Positions 45,914-54,580 of a stretch of DNA of 64,000 nt are shown one piece after another. Within the stretch, counting starts at the first letter, position 1, and every line of letters starts with the position of its first letter. The notes beneath the pieces are model-generated. The model was not told where the DNA came from, made no database searches, and saw only the letters and a program-made list of their open reading frames with translations. The DNA is from CAUZIB01 sp963663925 (GTDB taxonomy: Bacteria; Acidobacteriota; Vicinamibacteria; Vicinamibacterales; UBA8438). Location of the stretch: positions 1,984,001 to 2,048,000 of the forward strand of contig OZ250139.1 of NCBI GenBank assembly GCA_965237405.1. The letters are read 5' to 3'. The translations under genes were made by a program, and so were the position numbers.

Positions 45914-45962
45914 TGGTGGGCGCTAGTGGATTCGAACCACTGACCCCCGCCGTGTGAAGCCG
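45914..45962 (-). other. tRNA-Val(CAC) 3' fragment, attachment site
   Basis: On the minus strand the sequence reads TTCACAC (anticodon loop, CAC), GGTCAGTGGTTCGAATCCAC and TAGCGCCCACCA, the 3' half of a tRNA-Val with encoded CCA. The 5' side does not form the D arm or a proper anticodon stem, so this is not a complete gene. It abuts the integrase gene ending at 45965, as at the edge of an integrated element. Confidence 0.75.
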
Positions 45963-45964
45963 AC

Positions 45965-47335
45965 TCACATGATAGCCGGCTCGCGCCCGACCGCGGTTTT
46001 ATTGGACGTTCTCTCACGTCCCACGGCTGACTGCGGCGACTTTCGCCCCCCTGTTCCTGCATCCGTTGCAAATGGTTGCAAAGTGGCCCGCCGCTCCTCG
46101 TAGCGCTGCATCGCGTCATGTTGTGTCTTCATCGTGCTGGCCAAGTAGGTGCTCGTCTGCGCGATCGACGTGTGCCCCAGCCAGTCCCGGACGGTGTGGA
46201 GCGGTACGCCGCCCTCCAGCCAGCGGGAGCCCGCTTCCCGCCGCAGATCGTGAAAGTGCAGATCGATCAGGCCCAAAGCGGCACGGGATGCCACCGTCAG
46301 GTTCATGGTCTGCGTGTAGGACGGTTCGTAGCCGTGGGCCTTCAGTACAGCCCTATGCCAGGCGCGGCTGACACTCTTGACGCGCTGCCCGATCTCATTC
46401 CCGAAGACGTAGCTGGTGGGCGGCATGGGCTGGCCCGCCGGATCGAACCCGCGCAGTGCAAGGATCCCCTTGAGCCGGGACGAGATCGGAATCGAGCGAT
46501 CGCGCCGGGTCTTGGTCTTCGTCCACGGCAACACGAGTTCCGCCCGTAGTGCCCATGTGACCGTTGCACCATCCACGTGCATCCCTTTGATGTGGGTCCA
46601 CCGGAGTGAGAGGATTTCCCCGCGCCGCATCCCCGTCTCAAGCGCCGTTTCCACCACGGCGCGCAGATGCGGTCCGCACGCGGCCAGCAGGGTCGCCTCT
46701 TCGTCGATGTCGGCGTTCAGGCGCCGACTGCGTGGGGCCTCTCGCGCGAGCCTGACGATGGGCTCGGTGCCCCGCTTGAAGGGCGTGTGGTCAACATAGC
46801 CCACGCGTATCGCCCAGTTGTAGAGGGCGCGCAGGCGCGACAGGCTCCGGTTCGTGCCACCGGTTCCCGTGCCCCTGGCACGGCGGGCCTCGCGGTATCG
46901 TTCGACGGTATCGGTCACGATATCCGCCAGACACCACTCGCCGAACGGCGCGGCCCCGCCCGTGGGGCGCGGCAGTGGCGTGTCACAAATCACGCGGAGC
47001 CCTGAACGGAAATCCTCCATCGTGTCCGGGTGCTCGACGGTGACGTACCGGTCGAGATAGGTGTCAGCGAGCTCGCGCAGCGTCATCGCCTGCCGCGCGC
47101 GGGGCTGGCCAAAGCGCCCCGCCCGAATCGCGGTCCGGAGTTCGGTGGCGAGGTGTTCGGCCTCGGTTTTCGAATCGACGTGGCGGCCAAGATGTGTGTC
47201 GAGGCTGAACCGATACGACGGCCCGCCGCGGGGCATCTTGAAGTTGAAGTGCCAGGCATGTCGACATTTCGCCCAGGTCCGCCGAGGACATCCGCAGACT
47301 TTGCGGAGGCCCTGGTTGCTGTGTCGCTTCGGCAT
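45965..47335 (-). CDS. Tyrosine integrase of a tRNA-Val-associated island
   Basis: A 456-aa phage-type recombinase. The N-terminus MPKRHSNQGLRKVCGCPRRT has a CxC-rich arm-binding segment (CGCPRRTWAKCRHAWHF). The core-binding region spans about 110-210. The catalytic domain shows ETALETGMRRGEILSLRW (first Arg), LHFHDLRREAGSRWLEGG (His-x-x-Arg) and VRDWLGHTSIAQTSTYLAST (His and nucleophilic Tyr). The ATG at 47335 has GGGAGG upstream. The C-terminal end reaches the tRNA-Val fragment, so the attachment site is immediately downstream. Confidence 0.9.
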   Translation of the reverse strand: MPKRHSNQGLRKVCGCPRRTWAKCRHAWHFNFKMPRGGPSYRFSLDTHLGRHVDSKTEAEHLATELRTAIRAGRFGQPRARQAMTLRELADTYLDRYVTVEHPDTMEDFRSGLRVICDTPLPRPTGGAAPFGEWCLADIVTDTVERYREARRARGTGTGGTNRSLSRLRALYNWAIRVGYVDHTPFKRGTEPIVRLAREAPRSRRLNADIDEEATLLAACGPHLRAVVETALETGMRRGEILSLRWTHIKGMHVDGATVTWALRAELVLPWTKTKTRRDRSIPISSRLKGILALRGFDPAGQPMPPTSYVFGNEIGQRVKSVSRAWHRAVLKAHGYEPSYTQTMNLTVASRAALGLIDLHFHDLRREAGSRWLEGGVPLHTVRDWLGHTSIAQTSTYLASTMKTQHDAMQRYEERRATLQPFATDAGTGGRKSPQSAVGRERTSNKTAVGREPAIM

Positions 47336-47337
47336 CC

Positions 47338-48315
47338 TCACGTCCTCCCTTTCCTTGGCATGCGTGTCCGCAGGGGGCGGCGCGCGGCGTCTTGACGTTT
47401 CCGCGCCTTGTCCCGATGCTTCTGCTGTTTGTGTTGGTTCATGCACGGACTGACGCCCTTGTATCCGCGGAGCGCCGGACAGTACTTGACCTTCGCGCTC
47501 TTCGCGACGAAGAAGTCGCCACACCGTGGATTCGCGCACCGCCGTACCCAGCCTCCAAGCGCCGCATCCGCCAGATGCCAGTAGACGCAATCCAGGAGGT
47601 TGCACGGCAGGAACACCGGGGCGAACCCTGGGCGTCCGTCGTCTTGCTCTTCAATGAAGAGCGTGCGGGAGACGCCGGCGAGGTTTTTCGCCAGGACGGT
47701 CGACACGATGAACAGTGCGGCGTGGCGCGGCGGCATGGGGGCCACCTGTGTGGGTGATGGATAGAGGTAGCCCCGCTCGGCCGCGAGGTAGTCGATGGAC
47801 TCCTCATGGGTGCCGTTCGGAGACGAGCGTCGCACCCGCAACTCGTCAATCGCTCCTTGGATCGCCGCCCGGTCGTCCAGCGTGCCAATCAAATGCAGGA
47901 GGAGCTTGACGGTGCGCGCATGCGCCACGACCCACGCGATCGGATCGCCGTACTTGAACGCGGCCATATCGTGCTGTCCCTTCAACAAGCTGCGCGCCCC
48001 AATCAGTTCTTCCGGAATACGCCACGCCCTGTCGTAGCCGACGAGTCCGTAGTGGTGCACGAAGGTCAGGATGTCCGACTCCGTCCCCGTCGCGGCCTTG
48101 GCGAACGCACTCGGGATCTCGGGGTGCGCCATCGGTAGATACCGTCGACAGTCGACGTGCGTGTGAAGGGTTCCGGGTCTCATCACCTTCCCCCCGATCA
48201 GCGCGCACACATATCCATCGATGACCTGGTGCGCCTCCGCGACGGGCCACAGGTTCACAAACGAGCGGCTACGGCTCTTGTCAAGATTCTCGATGGTCGA
48301 GTTTGTCGTAACCAC
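47338..48315 (-). CDS. CGNR-like zinc-ribbon protein of the island
   Basis: About 325 residues beginning VVTTNSTIENLDKS at a GTG. The C-terminal part contains WVRRCANPRCGDFFVAKSAK and KYCPALRGYKGVSPCMNQHK followed by QQKHRDKARKRQ, the CxxxxC-C-C zinc-ribbon arrangement typical of stress-response CGNR-type and DUF6076-like proteins. The rest has no motif I recognise. It is 2 bp upstream of the integrase start and probably co-transcribed. The start is uncertain because the frame stays open upstream, antisense to the excisionase-like gene. Confidence 0.6.
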   Translation of the reverse strand: MVTTNSTIENLDKSRSRSFVNLWPVAEAHQVIDGYVCALIGGKVMRPGTLHTHVDCRRYLPMAHPEIPSAFAKAATGTESDILTFVHHYGLVGYDRAWRIPEELIGARSLLKGQHDMAAFKYGDPIAWVVAHARTVKLLLHLIGTLDDRAAIQGAIDELRVRRSSPNGTHEESIDYLAAERGYLYPSPTQVAPMPPRHAALFIVSTVLAKNLAGVSRTLFIEEQDDGRPGFAPVFLPCNLLDCVYWHLADAALGGWVRRCANPRCGDFFVAKSAKVKYCPALRGYKGVSPCMNQHKQQKHRDKARKRQDAARRPLRTRMPRKGRT

Positions 48316-48360
48316 GAGTATAACTTTGTGTCGATACGTCAATACTATCAGACTTAACCA

Positions 48361-48660
48361 ATGCGTGACGCAACAGTGGACGAGGCTTGGCGGGGCTCCC
48401 TGGGAAACATGCCGACGAACGCCCCCACGGAGACGCCGCCCCCCACCCCGTGGCGGACGACTCGCCAGGCGGCGGCACGGGCACAGGTGTCCCCCAAATT
48501 GCTCTACCGAGAAGTCAAGGCGGGTCGGCTGCGTCACGCGCTCGTCGGTGGCCGGCGTGAGTTGCGATTCCGCGACGAGTGGATCGACCACTGGCTCGAG
48601 GGCACCGCCGTGCCGATCGAAGGAGGCCGACGCTCCTATCGGTGGCATGACGGTGGGTAA
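48361..48660 (+). CDS. Excisionase-like helix-turn-helix protein
   Basis: A 99-aa protein with a MerR/Xis-like DNA-binding segment: TTRQAAARAQVSPKLLYREV and KAGRLRHALVGGRRELRFRD, followed by EWIDHWLEG. This is the layout of excisionase-family proteins that bind near att sites and control integrase direction. A second ATG at 48409 (MPTNAPTETPPP) is an alternative start. It is divergent from the zinc-ribbon/integrase pair with a short AT-rich gap that probably holds both promoters. Confidence 0.65.
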   Translation: MRDATVDEAWRGSLGNMPTNAPTETPPPTPWRTTRQAAARAQVSPKLLYREVKAGRLRHALVGGRRELRFRDEWIDHWLEGTAVPIEGGRRSYRWHDGG

Positions 48661-49190
48661 CGTGACCAGGACGTGTGTGCATCACGTCGGGTGCTTGCTC
48701 GGATTCTTTGCGAGAAGGGTCCACGGCACGGCGCCGTGGTCTGTGCGGCTGAGAGCCAGCATCGTGATCGGCGCTGTGATCGGAACCGCGCCCGAAGCGG
48801 GGATCAGGTCGATCGCCTCTCTCATGGCGAGGATGCTCGTGTAGACCTCCACACGCCCAGAGCACGGTCCTGACGGGCTCTGGGGTGAACTGGCTTGCGT
48901 GTTGGTCTGTGGAGGGGATGACAGCGCGACGTGGCGCAGATCAGCCGAGCCGAAACCAGGAGAAGCCGCGCCTACCACGGGGGGGTAATCCACCACCAGG
49001 CGCGCACGTGGGCCAGCGATGAGCGTGGTGGCTGTTCGCACACGGGGCCGGAAGGCTAAGGATGGGCGAGTGGAAGTGGATCGCAGGCGACGTGCGATGC
49101 TGCAGACGGCACCGCGCGGCCGTCGCTGGGGGATTAGCGGCGGCTGTGCTCCACTACTCCGGCAATGACTGATCACCACTGAAGAAAGGG
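48661..49190. other. Region without a recognisable gene
   Basis: GC-rich sequence between the excisionase-like gene and the tandem array. Open frames occur on the minus strand (48682-49179) and others, but none has a recognisable motif. I see no repeat of the array unit before about 49190. Confidence 0.4.
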
Positions 49191-49731
49191 GTGATCTGGG
49201 AGAAGGGGATCATTTGATCCCCTGGACGGTCGCTGGGAGGAGGGGATCATTTGATCCCCTGACGGTCGCTGGGAGGAGAGGATCATTTGACCCCCTTGGA
49301 CGGTCGCTGGGAGGAGGGGATCATTTGATCCCCTGACGGTCGCTGGGAGAAGGGGATCATTTGACCCCCTTGGACGGTCGCTGGGAGGAGGGGATCATTT
49401 GATCCCCTGACGGTCGCTGGGAGAAGGGGATCATTTGATCCCCTGGACGGTCGCTGGGAGGAGGGGATCATTTGATCCCCTGACGGTCGCTGGGAGGAGA
49501 GGATCATTTGACCCCCTTGGACGGTCGCTGGGAGGAGGGGATCATTTGATCCCCTGACGGTCGCTGGGAGAAGGGGATCATTTGACCCCCTTGGACGGTC
49601 GCTGGGAGGAGGGGATCATTTGATCCCCTGACGGTCGCTGGGAGAAGGGGATCATTTGATCCCCTGGACGGTCGCTGGGAGGAGGGGATCATTTGATCCC
49701 CTGACGGTCGCTGGGAGGAGAGGATCATTTG
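49190..49731. repeat. Palindromic 36-38-bp tandem array, left part (15 units)
   Basis: Fifteen units each contain GGATCATTTGATCC (arms GGATCA/TGATCC around TT) or a variant ending TTTGACCC, separated by GACGGTCGCTGGGAG. Unit starts are at 49207, 49244, 49280, 49318, 49354, 49392, 49428, 49465, 49501, 49539, 49575, 49613, 49649, 49686 and 49722. Spacers of 36, 37 and 38 bp recur in a fixed order, giving a 221-bp higher-order repeat of six units (49280 to 49501). Confidence 0.92.
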
Positions 49732-49784
49732 GGTGATTATAACTATTACTTGACAAACTACGGTCCGTTCAGTATGCTTCTCCT

Positions 49785-50762
49785 ATGCGGAAAAGCTACA
49801 ACGCACCGGGGAAAGCACACCGAGAGGGCATGAGCCTGATCGATCTGATGAAGATGTTCCCCACCGAAGAAGCTGCAACCACGTGGTTCGAGGACGTGCT
49901 GTGGGCTGGCGAGCGCTGCTGCGGTAAGTGCGGCAGTGTCGAGACGCGGACTGTGCCCAACGCGCAGCCGATGCCCTACTGGTGCCCATCCTGCCGGAGT
50001 TACTTCAGCGTGCGGACCGGCACGGCCATCGCGCGCTCGAACGTCCCGCTGCGGAAGTGGGCCATCGCCATCTACCTATGCCTCACCAGTCTCAAGAGCG
50101 TATCGAGCATGAAGCTCCACCGCGACCTGGGCGTGTCACAGAAAACAGCGTGGTTCATGCTGCACCGCATCCGTGAGGCTTGGGCCGAGCAGCTTCCAGG
50201 CTCGTTCGCTGGCCCAGTGGAGGCCGATGAGACGTTCGTGGGAGGCAAGGCCAAGAACATGCACGCCGCGAAGCGAAAGCAGCTCACTGGACGCGGCGGG
50301 TCCGACAAGACGGCCGTGGCCGGTGTCAAGGACCGGGCAACGGACCGCGTGCGGGCGTCGGTGGTCAAGCGGGTAGACGGGCCGACCCTGACGGGCTTCG
50401 TCGAGGGCCACGCCGTCCCGGAGGCGATCGTCTACACCGATGAGGCCACGGCGTACACGACCCTCGCCAACCGGCACGCGGTCAAGCACGGCGTCGGCGA
50501 GTGGGTCCGCGACCAGATCCACATCAACGGCATGGAGTCGTTCTGGTCGATGCTCAAGCGGGCGCACATGGGCACGTTCCACAAGCTGAGCCCGAAGCAC
50601 CTGGACCGCTACGTCCAGGAGTTTGCGGGCAAGCACAATATGCGGAACTCAGGGACGCTTACACAGATGCGGCACACCGTCGCTCGGCTTGTTGGTCGAA
50701 CCCTTCTGTACCGGGACCTCGTAGCCGAAAACGGTCTTAGCTCTGGCGCTCGGTCGTCGTAG
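49785..50762 (+). CDS. IS1595-family transposase
   Basis: A 325-aa transposase. An N-terminal zinc ribbon has CCGKCGSVETRTV and YWCPSCRSYFSVRTGTAI. The helix-turn-helix region includes LHRDLGVSQKTAWFMLHRIR. The ISXO2-like DDE domain shows GPVEADETFVGGKAKNMH (first Asp in EADETF), EAIVYTDEATAYTTL (second Asp) and HINGMESFWSMLKRAHMGTF (terminal Asn/Glu pair). All key residues are present, so the element may be mobile. The ATG at 49785 is 30 bp inside the left terminal repeat. Confidence 0.92.
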   Translation: MRKSYNAPGKAHREGMSLIDLMKMFPTEEAATTWFEDVLWAGERCCGKCGSVETRTVPNAQPMPYWCPSCRSYFSVRTGTAIARSNVPLRKWAIAIYLCLTSLKSVSSMKLHRDLGVSQKTAWFMLHRIREAWAEQLPGSFAGPVEADETFVGGKAKNMHAAKRKQLTGRGGSDKTAVAGVKDRATDRVRASVVKRVDGPTLTGFVEGHAVPEAIVYTDEATAYTTLANRHAVKHGVGEWVRDQIHINGMESFWSMLKRAHMGTFHKLSPKHLDRYVQEFAGKHNMRNSGTLTQMRHTVARLVGRTLLYRDLVAENGLSSGARSS

Positions 50763-50840
50763 CGGTTTCAGCAGTGCCCTCGCCAGCTTCTCAGGCGTGG
50801 CGCCCTCGAGATCGCGCTTCGGGTCGAGCATTGGTTTCAT
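50649..50840 (-). CDS. Small ORF downstream of the IS1595 transposase
   Basis: A 63-residue frame starting MKPMLDPKRDLEGATPEKLA followed by RALLKPLRRP. Short proteins with a DPKRDLEGATPEKLA-like start are often found at the 3' side of IS1595-type elements, which is why it is listed. Its C-terminal half overlaps the transposase gene antisense and may be non-coding. No function known. Confidence 0.35.
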   Translation of the reverse strand: MKPMLDPKRDLEGATPEKLARALLKPLRRPSARAKTVFGYEVPVQKGSTNKPSDGVPHLCKRP

Positions 50841-50878
50841 GGGATTCTCCAAGACGATCTTCGATAGCATTCAGGCGC

Positions 50879-51891
50879 CTATAGAACCGCTACCACTTGT
50901 TCAATTGCTTCTTTGTACCGCTCAAGTGGCTCGCTATTAACTTGCGGCGATTTGTCGAATACCTGATAGCTGCGAACTTCGATTTGCCTGATGGGCATTC
51001 CCAGATGAGAAGCCACGATTGCTACCGAGTGCGTGTCGGGAACGTCGCGGAAGTATTCATCTATGTGTCCGCCGCGAGCAGCCGGCTCAGCAGTCAGGAG
51101 CCCCAAAGCCCGCAACTTAATTTCGTCGAACATCGCTCCAAACGCCTTGGAAGCCTTCTTGTTGTACTGTGTGCTCCTATTCAGGAGAATGAGCTTGATG
51201 CTAGGAGGATTCATCTCTTCCCTCTTCAGGCGCGATGAAAACATCGCACCTTTATATCGGTCGGGAACACCGTGCCCATATACGAGCTGGCCAATGTTAT
51301 CGATCGCACGAGCGGAGCTTCCATCCGCCGAGCACGGAATAATAAGCTTGTTCGCGGCAACGATAGAGAGTTCCGTATAAGCAGCAAAGCTTGGATTGCA
51401 GTCTATGAAGATGGTCGAATCCGGAGTATGTCTCTCCAGAGCATCGCACAAGTCAGCCAACCAACTGTGGACATTCCTCCAGGTATTTGGGGGAAGGCTC
51501 TGATTCGCGATCTGGTTGATCGCTTCGGCCTGAACCTCAAGGGACGGATCGCCCGCGATCAGATACAGATTCTCTGGAATTTTCGAGTTCAAGCCGTTCA
51601 CTTGGACCGCGGAAAGTTCGCCTCTAATCCGGTCGGCCGCTGAGGCTGTTCCAGCCTGCTGTCGAAGTATCCCCCGATCGTCTGTCGCTGCGAACCCTTC
51701 AGAAGCGTCGTTAGTGCATCGGCGCCAGCGCCGTTGCCGCCTAGGAATGTCTCCGACACATTCGCCTGGGGGCACATGTCGATTACATACACCACCTTGT
51801 CAGGGTTGGTCGATGCATACTCCGAAGCGAACACAAACGTCAGAAACGACTTCCCGACACCACCCTTGTTGTTCCAGATGGCATAGCGCAT
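50879..51891 (-). pseudogene. ParA/MinD-family ATPase, frameshifted passenger gene
   Basis: The first frame starts MRYAIWNNKGGVGKSFLTFV (deviant Walker A) and continues VYVIDMCPQANVSETFLGG to YFDSRLEQP. The second frame continues AADRIRGELSAVQVNGLNSK, STIFIDCNPSFAAYTELSIV (Walker A' / switch), ANKLIIPCSADGSSARAID and ends EPLERYKEAIEQVVAVL. The shift is in the GCCTCAGCGGCC region near 51640. ParA-type ATPases segregate plasmids or position cargo. No parB-like gene is present. The ATG at 51891 is the first methionine before the P-loop. Confidence 0.75.
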
Positions 51892-52003
51892 TGAAACCTC
51901 CGTGGATCCAAGCATTGTACACTCGGCAGCGGCATGGTCAATAGGTCCACGTCACGCCTGTGTTCAGTTCAGGCGTCACCGTCAAGTAATATTTATAATC
52001 CCC

Positions 52004-52470
52004 ATCATTTGACCCCCTTGGACGGTCGCTGGGAGGAGGGGATCATTTGATCCCCTGACGGTCGCTGGGAGAAGGGGATCATTTGATCCCCTGGACGGTC
52101 GCTGGGAGGAGGGGATCATTTGATCCCCTGACGGTCGCTGGGAGGAGAGGATCATTTGACCCCCTTGGACGGTCGCTGGGAGGAGGGGATCATTTGATCC
52201 CCTGACGGTCGCTGGGAGAAGGGGATCATTTGATCCCCTGGACGGTCGCTGGGAGGAGGGGATCATTTGATCCCCTGACGGTCGCTGGGAGGAGAGGATC
52301 ATTTGACCCCCTTGGACGGTCGCTGGGAGGAGGGGATCATTTGATCCCCTGACGGTCGCTGGGAGAAGGGGATCATTTGATCCCCTGGACGGTCGCTGGG
52401 AGGAGGGGATCATTTGATCCCCTGACGGTCGCTGGGAGGAGAGGATCATTTGATCCCCTGACGTCATCGC
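52004..52470. repeat. Palindromic 36-38-bp tandem array, right part (13 units)
   Basis: Continuation of the array after the IS1595 transposon: 13 units, with GGATCATTTGATCC-type cores at about 52003, 52040, 52076, 52113, 52149, 52187, 52223, 52260, 52296, 52334, 52370, 52407 and 52443. Here the higher-order period is 147 bp (four units, 52149 to 52296), shorter than the 221 bp of the left part. Confidence 0.92.
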
Positions 52471-52597
52471 GTGGTGGCCGGTTGTCAGGGGGCGCGACGA
52501 GCGAGCACGACGGCTTGCACAGTACCGGCGCCCCGTGGGACCGCGCGGCGACCGGCGAGAGCTGCTCGGATGATGCCGGGTGCAGGCGTACCCGGGC

Positions 52598-52888
52598 TCA
52601 TCCGGCGGCTCGCGAAGCTCGGTCCTCGAGTTGCCAGACCGGGTAGTCCATGTTCAGCCCGACGAACCAGCGGAACCGCAGGGTGCAATGGAGTGCTTCC
52701 ATCAACAGCGACTCCAGCCAGCCCGGCGAAGCGCCGCGACAGCGAGCACAGCACCTCGTCCGCCGGCGCCAGAATCGCGCGGAGCAGATGGTCGGCCGGG
52801 AGCGACAGGAAGCTCCGGCGCGCGCTCGGGAAGCGAAAGGCGCGTCGGTTCCGAAGAAGGTTCGGGAGAATTTAGGAAAGTCGATCAA
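52598..52888 (-). pseudogene. IS5/IS1182-like transposase fragment
   Basis: The minus strand encodes LLMEALHCTLRFRWFVGLNM followed by DYPVW, a well-known N-terminal motif of large IS5- and IS1182-type transposases (LMEQLxYNLLFRWFVGL). The preceding LLRAILAPADEV-like sequence lies in another frame. Only some 60 residues can be recognised. It is distinct from the full-length transposase starting at 54301, so it belongs to an older element. Confidence 0.6.
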
Positions 52889-52900
52889 GCTCGTAGCGGT

Positions 52901-54301
52901 CTAGCAGCCCGTGGTGCAAGTGATCGCCGCTGACGAGTTGACGGCAAACGTGGCCAGTGACGCGAGCCGACCGCGCACGGCCGGGATGAGTCGATGCGAC
53001 GACGAAATCGTGGTGAGCCGACGTCGGACGACGCCCATGAGCACCCCTAACGTCGCAAGAACAGCGGCCACGCGGCCCTGCAGCCCGCGCGGCGTGCCGA
53101 TCCCGATCAGATGACGCATGACGAGCCCGAGATTGAAGCCACCCGCATGAATCAGGAGGCGCTTCAGGATGTTCGTGTGGCCGCGCAGATGGGTGCGCCG
53201 CATCCCGCCCGTGTCGTAGAGATGCGCAAACGAGCGTTCGATCCGTTCGCCGCGTTGGCGCATCAGGCGGCGGCCGCGTCGTCCCCGCATCCGGCGACGA
53301 TTGCCCTACACCGGCGCCCGGGCCTCGGGATCCTTCGACCAATCACGTCGCCCCCTGTCCGGCTCGGACACGTAGGACCGGATACCCACGGCGTCCAGGT
53401 CGATCAGGGTCTGATTGCTGTGATACCCCTTATCACCGACGATCTCTTCCAGAGACTGCCGATCGTCAACGTTGGCCTGCGCGTCTTCGACCTGCTCGGT
53501 CGCGGCGATGGCGGTCTCGATGATCGTCGTGGTGTCGCCGACATCGGCACCTTGCAGTGTCACCGCGACAATCGCGCCGGTCTCCATGTCGACGGCATGC
53601 TCGGCTTTGTGCGCCAGATGCGTGCGGCCATCTTTCATCTTCGTGACCTTCGCATCGGGATCGTGGGGGTTCGTCCAGTCTGTGTTCGAGGTCTTCTTCT
53701 TCCGCTTCCGATCCAGTCGCGCCAGACCCTCGCGCGTGGGCGTCTCGACCCCCGAGGCCGTCGCGAGACCCGCCAGAAACGCTTGGTAGCTCTCGCCGGT
53801 GTCCCGGCGGACGATGCTGCGCATCGCCGCGTTCGCCTCGAGCGTCGTGGCGTCAATCGCGATGGTCTTACCCGTCAGCCGGCCGGCCTCGACGAGTCGT
53901 TGTTGCACCCACGTAAAGACGGTCCGGTGCGTCTCCAGATCGATCAAGCGCCGCGTGCGCGCAATCGTCGAATGATCGGGTGGCGCCTCGTCCACGGCCA
54001 ACCGCAGAAAGCTGCGGACCGCCAACGAGTCCGTCGCGCGCCACGCAATCCCGCGTTCCGAGTCGATGCCTTCGAAGTAGCCGACCAGCAGCAGGCGGAA
54101 GTAGCGCCCGGGTGCCAAGCTCGGTCGGCCCATCACGGGCGCGTAGAACCGGTCACACAGGCCTTCGACGAACCGATCGAAGTGGTGCCCGTCGAGCAGC
54201 GTCGTCAGCCGCGCGTAGAACGGATGGCCCGGCGAGGTGGGCAGGTCCGACGTCGCGATCCACAGCGGCGGTTGATCCGTCTCGCGCGTTCCCATAGCCA
54301 T
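52901..54301 (-). pseudogene. IS1182-type transposase with an in-frame amber codon
   Basis: A frame of about 466 codons starting MAMGTRETDQPPLWIATSDL, with MGRPSLAPGRYFRLLLVGYF and APPDHSTIARTRRLID in the N-terminal part, AIDATTLEANAAMRSIVRRD (first catalytic Asp), VGDKGYHSNQTLIDLD (second) and, after the stop, RGERIERSFAHLYDTGGMRR (Glu). A TAG at 53306-53308 stands where related proteins have a tyrosine codon (PVY). The rest of the frame is intact on both sides, so a single C-to-G change inactivated the gene. Confidence 0.85.
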
Positions 54302-54373
54302 GCGCGTCAGTGTAGTACGACGGATCGATTGTGTCGATCCCTCATAACTCCGACTTTCACCACGGGCTGCTAG
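52901..54373 (-). mobile_element. IS1182-type element with perfect 16-bp inverted repeats
   Basis: Bounded by CTAGCAGCCCGTGGTG at 52901-52916 and its complement CACCACGGGCTGCTAG at 54358-54373; length 1473 bp. The stop codon of the transposase lies in the left repeat (TAG of CTAG). The transposase contains one nonsense codon. Confidence 0.88.
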
Positions 54374-54580
54374 GCGCGCAAGACGGTCAAGAAGGGGCGC
54401 CCCCTGACAACCTGTCACCACGCGACAACATCGGAGGATCAAATGATCCTCGACTCCCCAGTGCCCGTCAGGGAATCAAATGACCCCTTCATCCCACCGC
54501 CACCCATGGCCACAGACCGGTTGTGCACTAGCTACTAGGCACGCCACCTGGACCGGCAGCGGAACGTTGATCCAAATTTT

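Larger units (their letters stand above)
49724..52011. mobile_element. IS1595-family transposon carrying a ParA-like gene
   Basis: The element proper is 49732-52003 (2272 bp). Its 23-bp terminal repeats (49732-49754 and 51981-52003) match at 21 positions, both including GATTATAA and TATTACTTGAC. It is flanked by a perfect 8-bp target duplication ATCATTTG (49724-49731 and 52004-52011), the size typical of IS1595. It carries the transposase, a small antisense-overlapping ORF and a frameshifted ParA-like gene as passenger. Its target is the palindrome of the tandem array. Confidence 0.88.
52441..54480. mobile_element. Composite remnant: IS5-like element with array-type ends, hosting an IS1182-type element
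   Basis: The left end (52441-52496: GGATCATTTGATCC, later CGCGTGGTGG and GGTTGTCAGGGGGCGC) reappears in inverted orientation at 54395-54451. The right copy is followed by a second diverged unit with TGATTCCCTGACGGGC. Between them are a transposase scrap and an IS1182-type element. The tandem array therefore looks like the amplified left terminus of this element. Confidence 0.5.

Noticed and set aside
48682..49179. 165-residue minus-strand protein
   Set aside because: Low-complexity composition and no recognisable motif; probably a GC-driven open frame.
49283..49728. Minus-strand 74-residue open frames in the array (and 161 residues at 51982-52467)
   Set aside because: They repeat the same short peptide because the DNA repeats; no start site or homology supports them.
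49190..52470. CRISPR array
   Set aside because: The repeats are contiguous with conserved linkers, so there are no unique spacers, and no cas gene is nearby.
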